From Alphaproteobacteria bacterium (GTDB lineage: Bacteria; Pseudomonadota; Alphaproteobacteria; UBA6615), in the NCBI GenBank assembly GCA_039980135.1, contig JBDXCV010000003.1, positions 558,001-622,000 on the forward strand: a DNA stretch of 64,000 nt, read 5' to 3'. The translations under genes and the position numbers were made by a program. The number at the start of each line of letters is the position of its first letter. The first letter of the stretch is position 1. Positions 35,703 to 44,210 of the stretch are shown piece by piece. The notes under the pieces are model-generated. The model searched no databases and was not told the origin of the DNA. It worked only from the letters and a program-made list of their open reading frames with translations.

Positions 35703-36250
35703 TTGTCGTTTCCTCCTCGTTTCGTTCGGGCGTTCTTTTTGGAACGCTTCCTTGGACATTTCGTTCTCATTGCTACTCGAAAACCTTCATCCGATAAAAC
35801 TCGTCAGACAAACACACCGGTGCCGAATGTTACCGAACCCTTGAAAAATGGCGACATTGCGAAGTTTCCGTCCCGGTGACGCAGGGTGTGCATAACCCGA
35901 CGCACCAATCCCAAATCGTCTCACCATAGAGGCTAGAGGCCGTTTGGTATTCCTGATACGAATTTATTTTCATGGTCCCATTCCATTTGGTTATATGAAA
36001 GTTCGGCCGGGAAGTACCGGAAAACCGGGGGCTGAAACCATGTCTTTGCCGGGCGATGTCCGGCGGAAACCACCAGTTGAATATATTGCCCGGATGGCCC
36101 CGGACCCTGCCTGTCACGCGGGTCGATTTTTCGTACCGATGCTGCATCCGGCTTCCCGGCGCGCAGCCGGGTTCCGCACCGTGCGTACAGCTCGGCTATC
36201 GGGTGTCTTGCGTGGCGGGAAAGCGCATTGCCCTTCCGGGCGCCCGAACG
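35703..36250. other. 548-bp intergenic region upstream of dctP
   Basis: It contains the shared element (35960-35994) in a locally A/T-rich stretch and a short GC hairpin near 36150-36170 (CCCGGC/GCCGGG). I see no convincing gene. The ~105-codon minus frame here has no ribosome site and no recognisable protein features. The region probably holds the dctP promoter and the end of the cupin operon transcript. Confidence 0.5.
35960..35994 (-). promoter_or_regulatory. Shared upstream element, copy 2
   Basis: GAATTTAT, 20 bases, TGGTTAT on the plus strand, identical in both words and spacing to 26065-26099. It lies 258 bp upstream of dctP. The 20-bp middles differ, which argues for conserved contacts rather than a copied fragment. 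Confidence 0.5.
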
Positions 36251-36814
36251 TCAGTCGCTGCGTTCGTCGCTTCCATGGTGAGAAGAAATGATCAACGTAC
36301 AGGGCGCCGATGTGCGGTTGCTCCAGGCGTGCCGCGCACCGCGCTGTACCACCGAATCTCCCTCGTCCAGTTCGACCTCTTCGGTGTCGAGAACCAGTGT
36401 CACCGATCCGTCCAGAACATAGACATAGTCGAGCGTCTCGGTCCGTTGCATGTATGGATGCGGTGCGTTCTTTTCGTACTGACACGCGTCCGGAGATCCG
36501 GCTTCGGAAAAGAAGGCTCTGACCTTATCTTCGTCGATCGCTTGCATCCAGGATGCGTCGGGCGGAATCGTGACGTAGCGACACACGGACCCGTCGACCG
36601 GCGGCTCGAGCGTGTGCGGCAGGTGAAGCGTTTCGCGGACACCTCGGACCGGCGCCGGCGTATCTTCGGTGACCCAGATCCGCGTCATTCCGAATCCGGG
36701 CCGGGCAGGGTCGATGCGGACGTCCGGCGACGGGCCGTCACTGAAAATCACCGGCTTGCCGGGCTCTTCGTCGCCGACGACGATGCGTCGTACCGGGGCT
36801 ATTCCGTGGGGCAT
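36251..36814 (-). CDS. Cupin protein related to the C-terminal half of 28844-30016
   Basis: A 187-residue single cupin unit. VRRIVVGDEEPGKPV, LHLPHTLEPPVDGSVCRYVT, HPYMQRTETLDYVYVLDG and RGARHAWSNRTSAPCTLI align with the second half of the two-domain protein at 28844. It is the third gene of a three-cupin operon (37435, 36865, 36251), whose first two members match the other half. Together they probably form the split equivalent of the fused protein. The biochemical role is unknown. Confidence 0.83.
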   Translation of the reverse strand: MPHGIAPVRRIVVGDEEPGKPVIFSDGPSPDVRIDPARPGFGMTRIWVTEDTPAPVRGVRETLHLPHTLEPPVDGSVCRYVTIPPDASWMQAIDEDKVRAFFSEAGSPDACQYEKNAPHPYMQRTETLDYVYVLDGSVTLVLDTEEVELDEGDSVVQRGARHAWSNRTSAPCTLIISSHHGSDERSD

Positions 36815-36864
36815 ACTTTCACTCCCTGTCTCATCCGCTGTTGGTTTTGGCGCGATTGTGCCAG

Positions 36865-37422
36865 CTATTCATCGTGGGCGTACTCGCCGCCGATCATGTC
36901 GAACATCATGATGCTCGGTCGATCCAGGTTGTCCCAGGAATGCCAGTGGGCGAGCTGCACCACCACGTCGCTCTTGCGCATCACGAAGTCGGATTCCGGC
37001 AATACGTGAATGCGCTCGCCCCAGGTGACGAAGCCGTAGTCGACCGTGCGTGTGCGGTGCATGTTCCAGTGCCGGTCGCTTCCGGCCATTCGCTCGGAAA
37101 GCCCGCCGTCGTTCATTTGCTGGAACTGCGCATCGGCTTCTTCCTGGTTGACCTTGCTCGGGTCTTCAGCCGTGGTTTGAATGACCCGAAAATGCGCGCC
37201 TTCTGCCGGCGGAGAATGGCTGAGGGGCCGGTCCGCACCATCCTTTTCTCCCGCCAGGGGCGCGGGAGACGCGTCGAACGTCCATATCTCGTTGAATTGG
37301 CTTGCCGCCCCCGCACCGCGCGAATATCGGTACGGATTGGCGCTGTCGTGGAGCACGGCCGATTTGCCGTCTTTCCTCGTGCCGGTGACGACCCGGCGCA
37401 CCGGTTTGTCCAGCGTGAACAT
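36865..37422 (-). CDS. Cupin protein related to the N-terminal half of 28844-30016
   Basis: A 185-residue cupin. VRRVVTGTRKDGKSAVLHD, NPYRYSRG, RHWNMHRTRTVDYGFVTWGE and VVVQLAHWHSWDN are shared with its neighbour at 37435, which looks about 70 percent identical by eye. More distant similarity is seen to the first half of the fused bicupin. The gene starts 12 bp after the 37435 stop, with GGGAGC before the ATG. Likely ligands are His residues in WNMHRTRT and AHWHSW. The duplicate pair may form a heteromer. Confidence 0.83.
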   Translation of the reverse strand: MFTLDKPVRRVVTGTRKDGKSAVLHDSANPYRYSRGAGAASQFNEIWTFDASPAPLAGEKDGADRPLSHSPPAEGAHFRVIQTTAEDPSKVNQEEADAQFQQMNDGGLSERMAGSDRHWNMHRTRTVDYGFVTWGERIHVLPESDFVMRKSDVVVQLAHWHSWDNLDRPSIMMFDMIGGEYAHDE

Positions 37423-37434
37423 TTGCGCTGCTCC

Positions 37435-38007
37435 CTATTCCCCTGAGCCGTCGGGATACTCCCCGCCGATCATGTCGAAGATCATGACGTTGTCGCCGCG
37501 TGTGCTGTCCCAGGAATGAAAATGGGCGAGCTGAACAACGATGTCGCCCTTGCGCATGGTGAATTCCGATTCCGGGAGCACATGGATTCGCTCGCCAAAG
37601 GTGACGATCCCATAGTCCACAGTCCGGGTCCGGTGCATGTTCCAGTGGCGGGCGCCCGGCAGGCGTTCAGACAAACCGCCCTCATTCATCGATGCGAACT
37701 GCTGGTCGGCTTCCTCCTGATCGACTTGGGCATCGTCCTCTTTCGCCGACTGAATAACCCTGAAATGTGCACCTTCGGCGGGCGGCGAATGGCTCATCGG
37801 CCGGTCGGCACCGTCACGCTCTCCGGCCAGCGGGGCCGGCGATGTATCGAACGTCCAGATTTCGTTGAAAACGATCGTGGATCCGCCGCCACGCGAGTAC
37901 CGGTAGGGGTTGTCGCTGTCGTAAAGCACCGCCGACTTTCCGTCGGCGCGTGTTCCGGTGACGACCCGGCGGACGGGTCCGTTAATCCTGTCCTTCTCGC
38001 GGCTCAT
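37435..38007 (-). CDS. Cupin protein, first gene of the three-cupin operon
   Basis: A 190-residue cupin starting MSREKDRINGPVRRVVTGTR; AAGGAAACG lies just upstream of ATG 38007. The longer frame upstream runs through the operator and into the GntR gene region, so it is rejected. Shared blocks with 36865 are NPYRYSRG, DRPMSHSPPAEGAHFRVIQ, MHRTRTVDYGIVTFGE and AHFHSWD. A perfect 12-bp palindromic operator lies 43-73 bp upstream, so the three cupins are very likely controlled by the divergent GntR regulator. Confidence 0.85.
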   Translation of the reverse strand: MSREKDRINGPVRRVVTGTRADGKSAVLYDSDNPYRYSRGGGSTIVFNEIWTFDTSPAPLAGERDGADRPMSHSPPAEGAHFRVIQSAKEDDAQVDQEEADQQFASMNEGGLSERLPGARHWNMHRTRTVDYGIVTFGERIHVLPESEFTMRKGDIVVQLAHFHSWDSTRGDNVMIFDMIGGEYPDGSGE

Positions 38008-38049
38008 CTGACGTTTCCTTCGTTTGCACCTCTGAACCGGGCGCCTAGT

Positions 38050-38080
38050 ACTGTATACAATCATAAATATTGTATACAGT
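38050..38080. promoter_or_regulatory. GntR-type operator (perfect 12-bp inverted repeat)
   Basis: Arms ACTGTATACAAT (38050-38061) and ATTGTATACAGT (38069-38080) are exact inverted repeats with spacer CATAAAT. Each arm holds the self-complementary box TGTATACA, a form common to FadR/VanR-group GntR operators. It lies between the three-cupin operon and the divergent GntR gene. Confidence 0.85.
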
Positions 38081-38159
38081 CTTGAGCTACGAACCAATGA
38101 CCAATTATCAACGCGCCTGAAGGCGCTCGACATTTCTGCCCGTTGGCGAGGCATTGCAG

Positions 38160-38861
38160 ATGACCACGGACGAACACCCAGCCCGAAAGCTGCCACCCCG
38201 GCGGGCCGATGTCGAAATCACAAGCTGGCTGCGCGATTCGATCATTGAAGGCGATATCCCACCGGGTTCGCGGTTGTCGGAAACGAGCATCGGTAATGAA
38301 CGGGGTGTCTCGCGCACACCGGTCCGTGAAGCGTTGCGTGTGCTCGCCTCGGAGGACCTCATCGTCTGGCAGCCGAACCGAAGCGCCGTCGTGAAACAGA
38401 TCAGCGATCAGGCCGTCATCGAGGCGCTGGATCTTCTCGGTGCGCTCGAAGAGCTTGCCGTCCGTCTCGTCGCGACACTTGCCGATGATGAACAAATGGC
38501 GCGCCTTGAGGTCGCCTATGCCCGGTTCAGACGTCGGGCGCTCGACCCTGAAATTCCGAAATATTTCGGCGTGAACATGCACCTGCACTTGGCGCTCGTC
38601 GAGGCGTCGGGAAACGAAATGCTCATGCGTTTTCACAAGGCCGTGGTGACACAGCTCATTCGTGCGCGTCAGACGGTGAATATCACCGGTCGTTCGATGA
38701 GTTCATCGCTTCAAGACCATGGCGACCTCATGGAGGCCGTGTTTTCGAGAAATCCGCGAGCAGCGCAAAACGCGGTGATGGTCCATATCGAGGCAATGAA
38801 GCGGACCCTCGTGCTCGGTGACGGCGAACAGACCGATCCGGACGGCGCCAATCGACAATAA
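38160..38861 (+). CDS. GntR-family regulator (FCD domain)
   Basis: A 233-residue FadR-group regulator. The winged helix (residues ~15-75: GSRLSETSIGNERGVSRTPV, then REALRVLASEDLI) is followed by an all-helical FCD effector domain with likely metal-binding His residues (MHLHLALVEASGN and DHGDLMEAV). ATG 38160 has GCGAGG about 8 nt before it; TTG 38154 is an alternative. The operator at 38050-38080 lies upstream of it and of the divergent cupin operon, so autoregulation plus control of those cupins is likely. Confidence 0.94.
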   Translation: MTTDEHPARKLPPRRADVEITSWLRDSIIEGDIPPGSRLSETSIGNERGVSRTPVREALRVLASEDLIVWQPNRSAVVKQISDQAVIEALDLLGALEELAVRLVATLADDEQMARLEVAYARFRRRALDPEIPKYFGVNMHLHLALVEASGNEMLMRFHKAVVTQLIRARQTVNITGRSMSSSLQDHGDLMEAVFSRNPRAAQNAVMVHIEAMKRTLVLGDGEQTDPDGANRQ

Positions 38862-38979
38862 CACGCCATTATTTCCAGCCGATCAGGAGCCGCTCGGTCA
38901 CGCGCGAACGACCCCGGGAATACCCGGCCGCCGAGCAGCTTCAAGCGTTAATAAATTGAGCCACAGGAGGGAACGACCC

Positions 38980-40203
38980 ATGGAATGTCCGAATTTTTTC
39001 TGGCCATGGTTTTCACCGGAAGAATATGAGCGCCGCTATACGCTGGTGCGTAAGGGGATGGAGGCAGAGGGTCTCGACTGCCTGCTGGTGTACGGCATCA
39101 GCCGCTCCCTGGGGATGGAGGTCGGACAGTCGAACCTCGTCTATCTGACGAGCGTTCCGTCGTTCAGCCAGTCCTACCTGGTGGTGCCGTTGCACGAGGA
39201 TCCGACGATGTTCGTCGCGACCCCGAGCCACATCAAGAATATCCGCGACAACGCTGTCATTGATGATATCCGCGGGGCGGGATCCCTGTTCAAACAGTCG
39301 GGGGGTATGTCGTCGAATACCGGCCCGGTCATCGAGCGCCTGAAGGAACTTGGCCTCGAGAAAAAACGAGTTGGTATCGTCGGCGATTCAGGCTGGCTGA
39401 ATATCAATCTGCCCCATGAGGCGCATATGACCATCACGGAGGGACTGCCGGACACGGAGTTCGAGGTGGTCACGCGGTGGTACGAAAACCTCAAGCTTGT
39501 CAAAAGCGAGGAAGAGATTGCCCGGATGCGAAAGTCGGCCGCGGTGACCGATGCCGTCTATGACGTCATGATGAACGCGGTCCGTCCCGGTGTCCGGCCC
39601 TGCGACCTCTACAGCATCATGGCGCGCACGGCGATCGAGATGAACGGGCGCCTTGCCTTGCACCATGTCGGCCGCACACCGATGAGCAATCCGGACATGG
39701 ACTATCCGCATTTCTATCCGCTTACGACGCCGATCGAGATGGGCGATGTCGTGATGACCGAGGTCGCGGCGGGAATAGGCGGCTACTACGGCAAGATCTG
39801 GGGCACGTTCTTCATGGGCGATCCGACACCCGAATACGAGAAAATGTTCGAGCTTGCGGTATCGACCAGCCACAACCTGCACGCGGCGATCAAGCCTGGT
39901 GTGCAGGCGAAGGATCTGGTCCCGCTATGTCATGACGACATCCGGAAAGCGGGCTATCGGCCGAAAACCAGCATTTCAGGCTGGTCGACCATGAACGAAC
40001 CGCCGGATATCCGGGCCACGGCCGATTCGGTGACCGAATCCGATTTTGTGTTCCAGAAGAACACCTGCGTGAGCGTCACCGGCTGGCCCATCAAGGATGA
40101 CGAGACAATGGGTGTCTGGCTCGGCGATATCTGTGTCGTCAATGACGACGGCGCGGAGAATCTTCACCAGTACCCGATCCGGGAACTGAATGTCGTCACC
40201 TGA
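38980..40203 (+). CDS. M24-family (creatinase/prolidase-like) protein lacking canonical metal ligands
   Basis: A 407-residue pita-bread-fold protein with an N-terminal creatinase-like domain and the C-terminal M24 fold (EEEIARMRKSAAVTDAVYDV). In metallopeptidases the next block carries two Asp ligands; here it reads MGDVVMTEVAAGIGGYYGKI with Glu and Lys/Gly at those places. The final Glu is replaced in GVWLGDICVV. Metal-free members such as creatinase hydrolyse small guanidino or amide compounds. Start 38980 follows CAGGAGGGAACG. It is convergent with the CocE-type hydrolase. Confidence 0.86.
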   Translation: MECPNFFWPWFSPEEYERRYTLVRKGMEAEGLDCLLVYGISRSLGMEVGQSNLVYLTSVPSFSQSYLVVPLHEDPTMFVATPSHIKNIRDNAVIDDIRGAGSLFKQSGGMSSNTGPVIERLKELGLEKKRVGIVGDSGWLNINLPHEAHMTITEGLPDTEFEVVTRWYENLKLVKSEEEIARMRKSAAVTDAVYDVMMNAVRPGVRPCDLYSIMARTAIEMNGRLALHHVGRTPMSNPDMDYPHFYPLTTPIEMGDVVMTEVAAGIGGYYGKIWGTFFMGDPTPEYEKMFELAVSTSHNLHAAIKPGVQAKDLVPLCHDDIRKAGYRPKTSISGWSTMNEPPDIRATADSVTESDFVFQKNTCVSVTGWPIKDDETMGVWLGDICVVNDDGAENLHQYPIRELNVVT

Positions 40204-40217
40204 CGTCGCCAGGACTA

Positions 40218-41993
40218 TTAGGCCTTGGGCGGAATAACCGGCAACAGGAGAAACGGGTCTCTGCCGCCGCCGGCATGCAGCGTGACATCCGTATCGAATA
40301 TTGCCGGCGGCCGGTTGTCCTCATCGTTGTGGGTCATGCCGCCGGTACCGCGAGTCGCGTAGTGGAATTTCTGCGCGAACTCCGAGAGTTCACCCTTGTA
40401 CTCGTAGTCCTTGCCGCGCACCGAAAGGCAGAGGTCCCATCCGGCCGGCACGACGATGCACGATGTGAGGATCTCGACGTCGCACTCATAGACCTCACCG
40501 GGTTCCAGAGGTTCGGTCCGGTCGTGGGGATGGAAGGGGCGTTCCGGGCGGCTCTTTTCCGGATCGAGACGACGTTGCGAGGCGCGAAGCCAGCCATTCG
40601 CGATCGGTGTGTTGGGATCGGTTGACCCCATGAAGGTCACCTCTTCGCCATCGGGGTCAAACAGACGCACGATCAGGAAAAGGTCGGCATCATTGGTTTG
40701 TGACGACAGGAAGATCTTCGACGCCATCGGTCCGATGATTTCCATATCCTCGTCGCGCCGCGGTAGCCAGAAGTCCAGACCTTCGCCCATCGTCGCATAC
40801 GTCGCCTCGGTCTCATCCTTGATGGGTTCGGTGACGAGGCGCGCATTGTCGAGATCGAGGTAGAATTTCGTCCATTGGGTGCGCGCGAGGGGCCATTCGT
40901 CTTCTTCGCGATAGACGAATTTCTCGCCGGGGTGCCGGATGTTCAGCATTACCTTCGGTCCGCGATCCCAGCCATTGTCCTCGCCTTTCAGGAAATGGTC
41001 GAAGAAGAGTTTCTGCAGGGCGCGTCCATAGTCGGTGTAGAACATCGACCAGTGCGAATCGCCATGGACCTCGAGCCATTTCTGCTTCGAGCTCGAATCC
41101 ATATAGCCATTGAAGCTGCCCCGGGGGTGGATGCCCTGGCCGCCCCAGTTGGCGCAGGACAGCAGCGGCACCTCGATCTTCTCGAGTTCGGCGGCGCGGC
41201 TTTGATGAAACTCGTTGAACAGCGGGTTGGCCTTGATGTCGTCAAAGGTTCCGCTGCGATTTGCCAGCACCTCTTCCTCGGGCAGGGTGACGGGGCCGGC
41301 GACGGATTCGCCGGTATTCGGGTTCTTTCGCGCCCGATCGCCGTTGCCATACTGGGACCCGACGACCTGGACCCTCGACGATTGTTTCTGGAATTCACTC
41401 AGGATTCCGCCGTGATAGTCCGAATCCCGATAGGGATCCGCGACCCCTTCCCAGGGAATAATAGCCGCGAGGTGAGGCGGATGCTTGGCCGCAACGCGCC
41501 ACTGGTTGCGGGCGAAATACGAAATGCCGAGCATGCCGACCTTGCCGTTCGACCATGGCTGGGTGCCGGCCCATTCGATACAGGCATACACATCCTGGAC
41601 TTCGCGCGGCGACATGTTCTGCATGTAGCCCGGCGACCAGCCCGCGCCGCGCGAATCGACCCGGATCACCACATAGTCATGGGGTATCCAGCGTTCGGGG
41701 TCCGTCACTTCCCAGTTCTGATACTTGTTCGTCGAGCCTTCGAGAACTTCCGGATAATCCTCGATCATTTTCTGCCACTGCAGGGCGAACCCTTCCTGGA
41801 AAGCCACACCCTTGCCGAAGGCGCCATAGGTCAGGATAACCGGATACTGACCGTCCTCGATCGGCTGAAACATGTCGGCGCGCAGCACGTTGCCGTCATC
41901 CATCTCGATGGGTTCATGCCATGTGACTTTCATGCCATCGCGGACTTCCGTCCGGTGATAGGCGTCGGCGGGGTCGGTCGGTTTATCGGTCAT
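40218..41993 (-). CDS. CocE/NonD (X-Pro dipeptidyl-peptidase S15) family hydrolase
   Basis: A 591-residue serine hydrolase. The alpha/beta domain has nucleophile S158 in GMLGISYFARNQW and the RVDSRGAGWSPG turn typical of the family. After it comes the C-terminal jelly-roll domain (SSQTNDADLFLIVRLFDPDG, then VRGKDYEYKGELSE). Family members hydrolyse esters or amides such as cocaine and acyl-peptides. Start 41993 was chosen over the longer frame because the family homology begins there. There is no clear signal peptide, so it is cytoplasmic. It lies beside the M24 protein, tail to tail. Confidence 0.92.
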   Translation of the reverse strand: MTDKPTDPADAYHRTEVRDGMKVTWHEPIEMDDGNVLRADMFQPIEDGQYPVILTYGAFGKGVAFQEGFALQWQKMIEDYPEVLEGSTNKYQNWEVTDPERWIPHDYVVIRVDSRGAGWSPGYMQNMSPREVQDVYACIEWAGTQPWSNGKVGMLGISYFARNQWRVAAKHPPHLAAIIPWEGVADPYRDSDYHGGILSEFQKQSSRVQVVGSQYGNGDRARKNPNTGESVAGPVTLPEEEVLANRSGTFDDIKANPLFNEFHQSRAAELEKIEVPLLSCANWGGQGIHPRGSFNGYMDSSSKQKWLEVHGDSHWSMFYTDYGRALQKLFFDHFLKGEDNGWDRGPKVMLNIRHPGEKFVYREEDEWPLARTQWTKFYLDLDNARLVTEPIKDETEATYATMGEGLDFWLPRRDEDMEIIGPMASKIFLSSQTNDADLFLIVRLFDPDGEEVTFMGSTDPNTPIANGWLRASQRRLDPEKSRPERPFHPHDRTEPLEPGEVYECDVEILTSCIVVPAGWDLCLSVRGKDYEYKGELSEFAQKFHYATRGTGGMTHNDEDNRPPAIFDTDVTLHAGGGRDPFLLLPVIPPKA

Positions 41994-42252
41994 TGCATCT
42001 CTCGCCCTTGTGTTTTTGTCGGTGTTTTTTTCGGCGCGTATTCGTCGGATAGTGATAAATCCGATGCCTTCCGACGTGCCTTCCGTCACACGTCTGTCCC
42101 GCCTATTCGGCCCCGATAATATGTATCGACCGCATGGCTGAAAAGCGCCCTCACCTCATGCCTTCACCAACTTTCGCGCATAGCTCGCGGGTTCGGAATG
42201 CGGCGGACGCCAGTTCGGGTCTGGCGGGCGGCAGCATTCTTTCCGCGAATGA

Positions 42253-43098
42253 TCATCGTGCGAAGCGCAGCAGGATGGCGCCTGTGAGCGTGATGACGGT
42301 TGAGGCGACCTTGGCCAGGTCGAGCCGTTCCTTGAGGAAAAACACCCCGATCAACAAGGCGGCGATGATGCTCGTCTCGCGCAGCGCCGTGACCAGTGCG
42401 ATCGGTGCCTGGGTGAAGGCCCAGACCACCAGCGCGTAGGCCGCGAAGGACGCCGGTCCGCCGAACAGGAAGGCGCGCGGCCCCTCCGTCGGGATGCGCG
42501 TCAGCAGGCCCGGCTTCATGACCCGCATGATGGCCGCAAACAGCACGGCGTTGACCAATGACAACCAGGCGTAGAAGCCCACGGCGGTTCCGGCCTCGCG
42601 TGCGCCCAACCCGTCATTCAGCGAATAGCCGGCGATGAAACAGCCGGTGACGAAGGCCAGGGCCGCGGCGCGCGGGTTGCGCAGCCCGTCGCGCTGGCGC
42701 ACGAGGCTCAGGCTCATGATGCCGATGGCGATCATGAACACGGGCAGCAGCTGGCGCGTTGTGAGCGCGACGCCCAGCACCAGCACCGAAACAAGCGCCA
42801 CGAGGATCGGCGCCGTGCCTCTGGCAATGGGGTAGACCTGCGTCAGGTCGCCGATCCGATAGGAATTCAGGAGGAACAGCTGGTAGCCGATATGGAGCAC
42901 CATGCCGGCCAGAAAATACGGCCAGCTGGCGAAATCCGGCAGCGGCGCGAAGAGTATCGCGACGATGGAGATGGGAATGTGACCGAGCACGACCGCGGTC
43001 ATGCCGAGATGCTTGTCCGCGCCGCCCTTGACGACCGCGTTCCAGGTGGCGTGCAGAAGTGCGGCGACCAAGACGATGAGAAAGACGGTGGTTTCCAT
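42253..43098 (-). CDS. EamA/DMT-family transporter
   Basis: A 281-residue ten-helix drug/metabolite transporter with two EamA repeats. The N-terminal FLIVLVAALLHATWNAVVKG and the end-of-repeat segments RIGDLTQVYPIARGTAPILV and APIALVTALRETSIIAALLI are typical. These proteins usually export amino acids, metabolites or toxic compounds. It diverges from yghU across 240 bp in which I see no specific operator. The substrate is unknown. Confidence 0.91.
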   Translation of the reverse strand: METTVFLIVLVAALLHATWNAVVKGGADKHLGMTAVVLGHIPISIVAILFAPLPDFASWPYFLAGMVLHIGYQLFLLNSYRIGDLTQVYPIARGTAPILVALVSVLVLGVALTTRQLLPVFMIAIGIMSLSLVRQRDGLRNPRAAALAFVTGCFIAGYSLNDGLGAREAGTAVGFYAWLSLVNAVLFAAIMRVMKPGLLTRIPTEGPRAFLFGGPASFAAYALVVWAFTQAPIALVTALRETSIIAALLIGVFFLKERLDLAKVASTVITLTGAILLRFAR

Positions 43099-43338
43099 AT
43101 TGGCGTCCTCGGGCGCGGATCAGGCGCGCGCCCGATTTGACCCGACATCAATACCGGATCGGCCGGTGCGTTTGGGAAATTTGATGCGCGGCATGGACAT
43201 ACCAGCTCATTCTCGTTGGTCAGACACGTTGCGTCGCGGGCGTCTTTATCCGAAATTGACAGTGCGATCATCAGGTCCATATGACCCTCAACGCGTTTTC
43301 ATGCGCGAGGGTCCGATCACAATTGGAAAGCGATAATC

Positions 43339-44181
43339 ATGGCCGAAGAATCTTCATACACCCCGGCGAAAGTCTGGACGTTTGACAAGGAGAATGGCGG
43401 CAGATGGGCCGGCCTGAACCGGCCGATCGCCGGCGCCACCCATGACAAGGAACTGCCGCGCGGCAAGCATCCCCACCAGCTCTATTCCCTGGCCACGCCG
43501 AACGGCGTCAAGGTGACCGTGCTGTTCGAGGAGCTCCTCGCGTTGGGCAAGGAAGAGGCCGAGTATGACGCCTGGCTGATCAGGATCGGTGACGGCGACC
43601 AGTTCGGCAGCGGCTTCGTGGAGGTCAACCCGAACTCCAAGATTCCGGCGCTGATGGACTACAGCACCAAGACCCCGACGCGGGTGTTCGAGTCCGGCGC
43701 GATCCTGCTGTATCTGGCCGAAAAATTCGGTGCGTTCGTGCCGACGGAACAATCGGCACGCGCGGAGTGTCTGTCATGGTTGTTCTGGCAGATGGGCAGC
43801 GCACCCTATCTGGGCGGCGGCTTTGGCCATTTCTACCACTATGCGCCCTTCCCGCAGGAGTACCCGATCGATCGCTTCACGATGGAAGTGAAGCGTCAAC
43901 TTGACGTGCTCGACCGGAATCTGGCCGACCGGCAGTATCTGTGCGGTGACGACTACAACATCGCCGATATCGCCACCTACGCCTGGTACGGAAACCTGGT
44001 GCTGAACAATCAGTACGAGGCCGCCGAATTCCTCGACGTGGCCTCCTACAAGAACGTTGTTCGCTGGGCCGAAGAGATTCAGGCCCGCCCTGCGGTGCAG
44101 CGGGGCCGTCGCGTCAACAAGACCTCCGGCCCCGAAGAGCTGCAGGTGCACGAGCGCCACGAAGCAAGCGATATCTCCTGA
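43339..44181 (+). CDS. yghU: Glutathione-dependent disulfide-bond oxidoreductase, YghU type
   Basis: A 280-residue nu-class GST. The N-terminal extension (YTPAKVWTFDKENGGRWAGL, then NRPIAGATHDKELPRGKHP), the LYSLATPNGVKVTVLFEELL start of the thioredoxin fold, and NPNSKIPALMD identify YghU/YfcG relatives. These have disulfide reductase and peroxidase activity with two bound glutathiones instead of a catalytic cysteine. It stands alone on the plus strand between the EamA transporter and a minus-strand GST. Confidence 0.94.
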   Translation: MAEESSYTPAKVWTFDKENGGRWAGLNRPIAGATHDKELPRGKHPHQLYSLATPNGVKVTVLFEELLALGKEEAEYDAWLIRIGDGDQFGSGFVEVNPNSKIPALMDYSTKTPTRVFESGAILLYLAEKFGAFVPTEQSARAECLSWLFWQMGSAPYLGGGFGHFYHYAPFPQEYPIDRFTMEVKRQLDVLDRNLADRQYLCGDDYNIADIATYAWYGNLVLNNQYEAAEFLDVASYKNVVRWAEEIQARPAVQRGRRVNKTSGPEELQVHERHEASDIS

Positions 44182-44210
44182 GCGGGGAAGCTGAGGCGGT
44201 CGCGCGCGGT

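Noticed and set aside
35830-36147. 105-codon minus frame in the dctP upstream gap
   Set aside because: No ribosome site, no domain or membrane pattern, and it covers the conserved upstream element.
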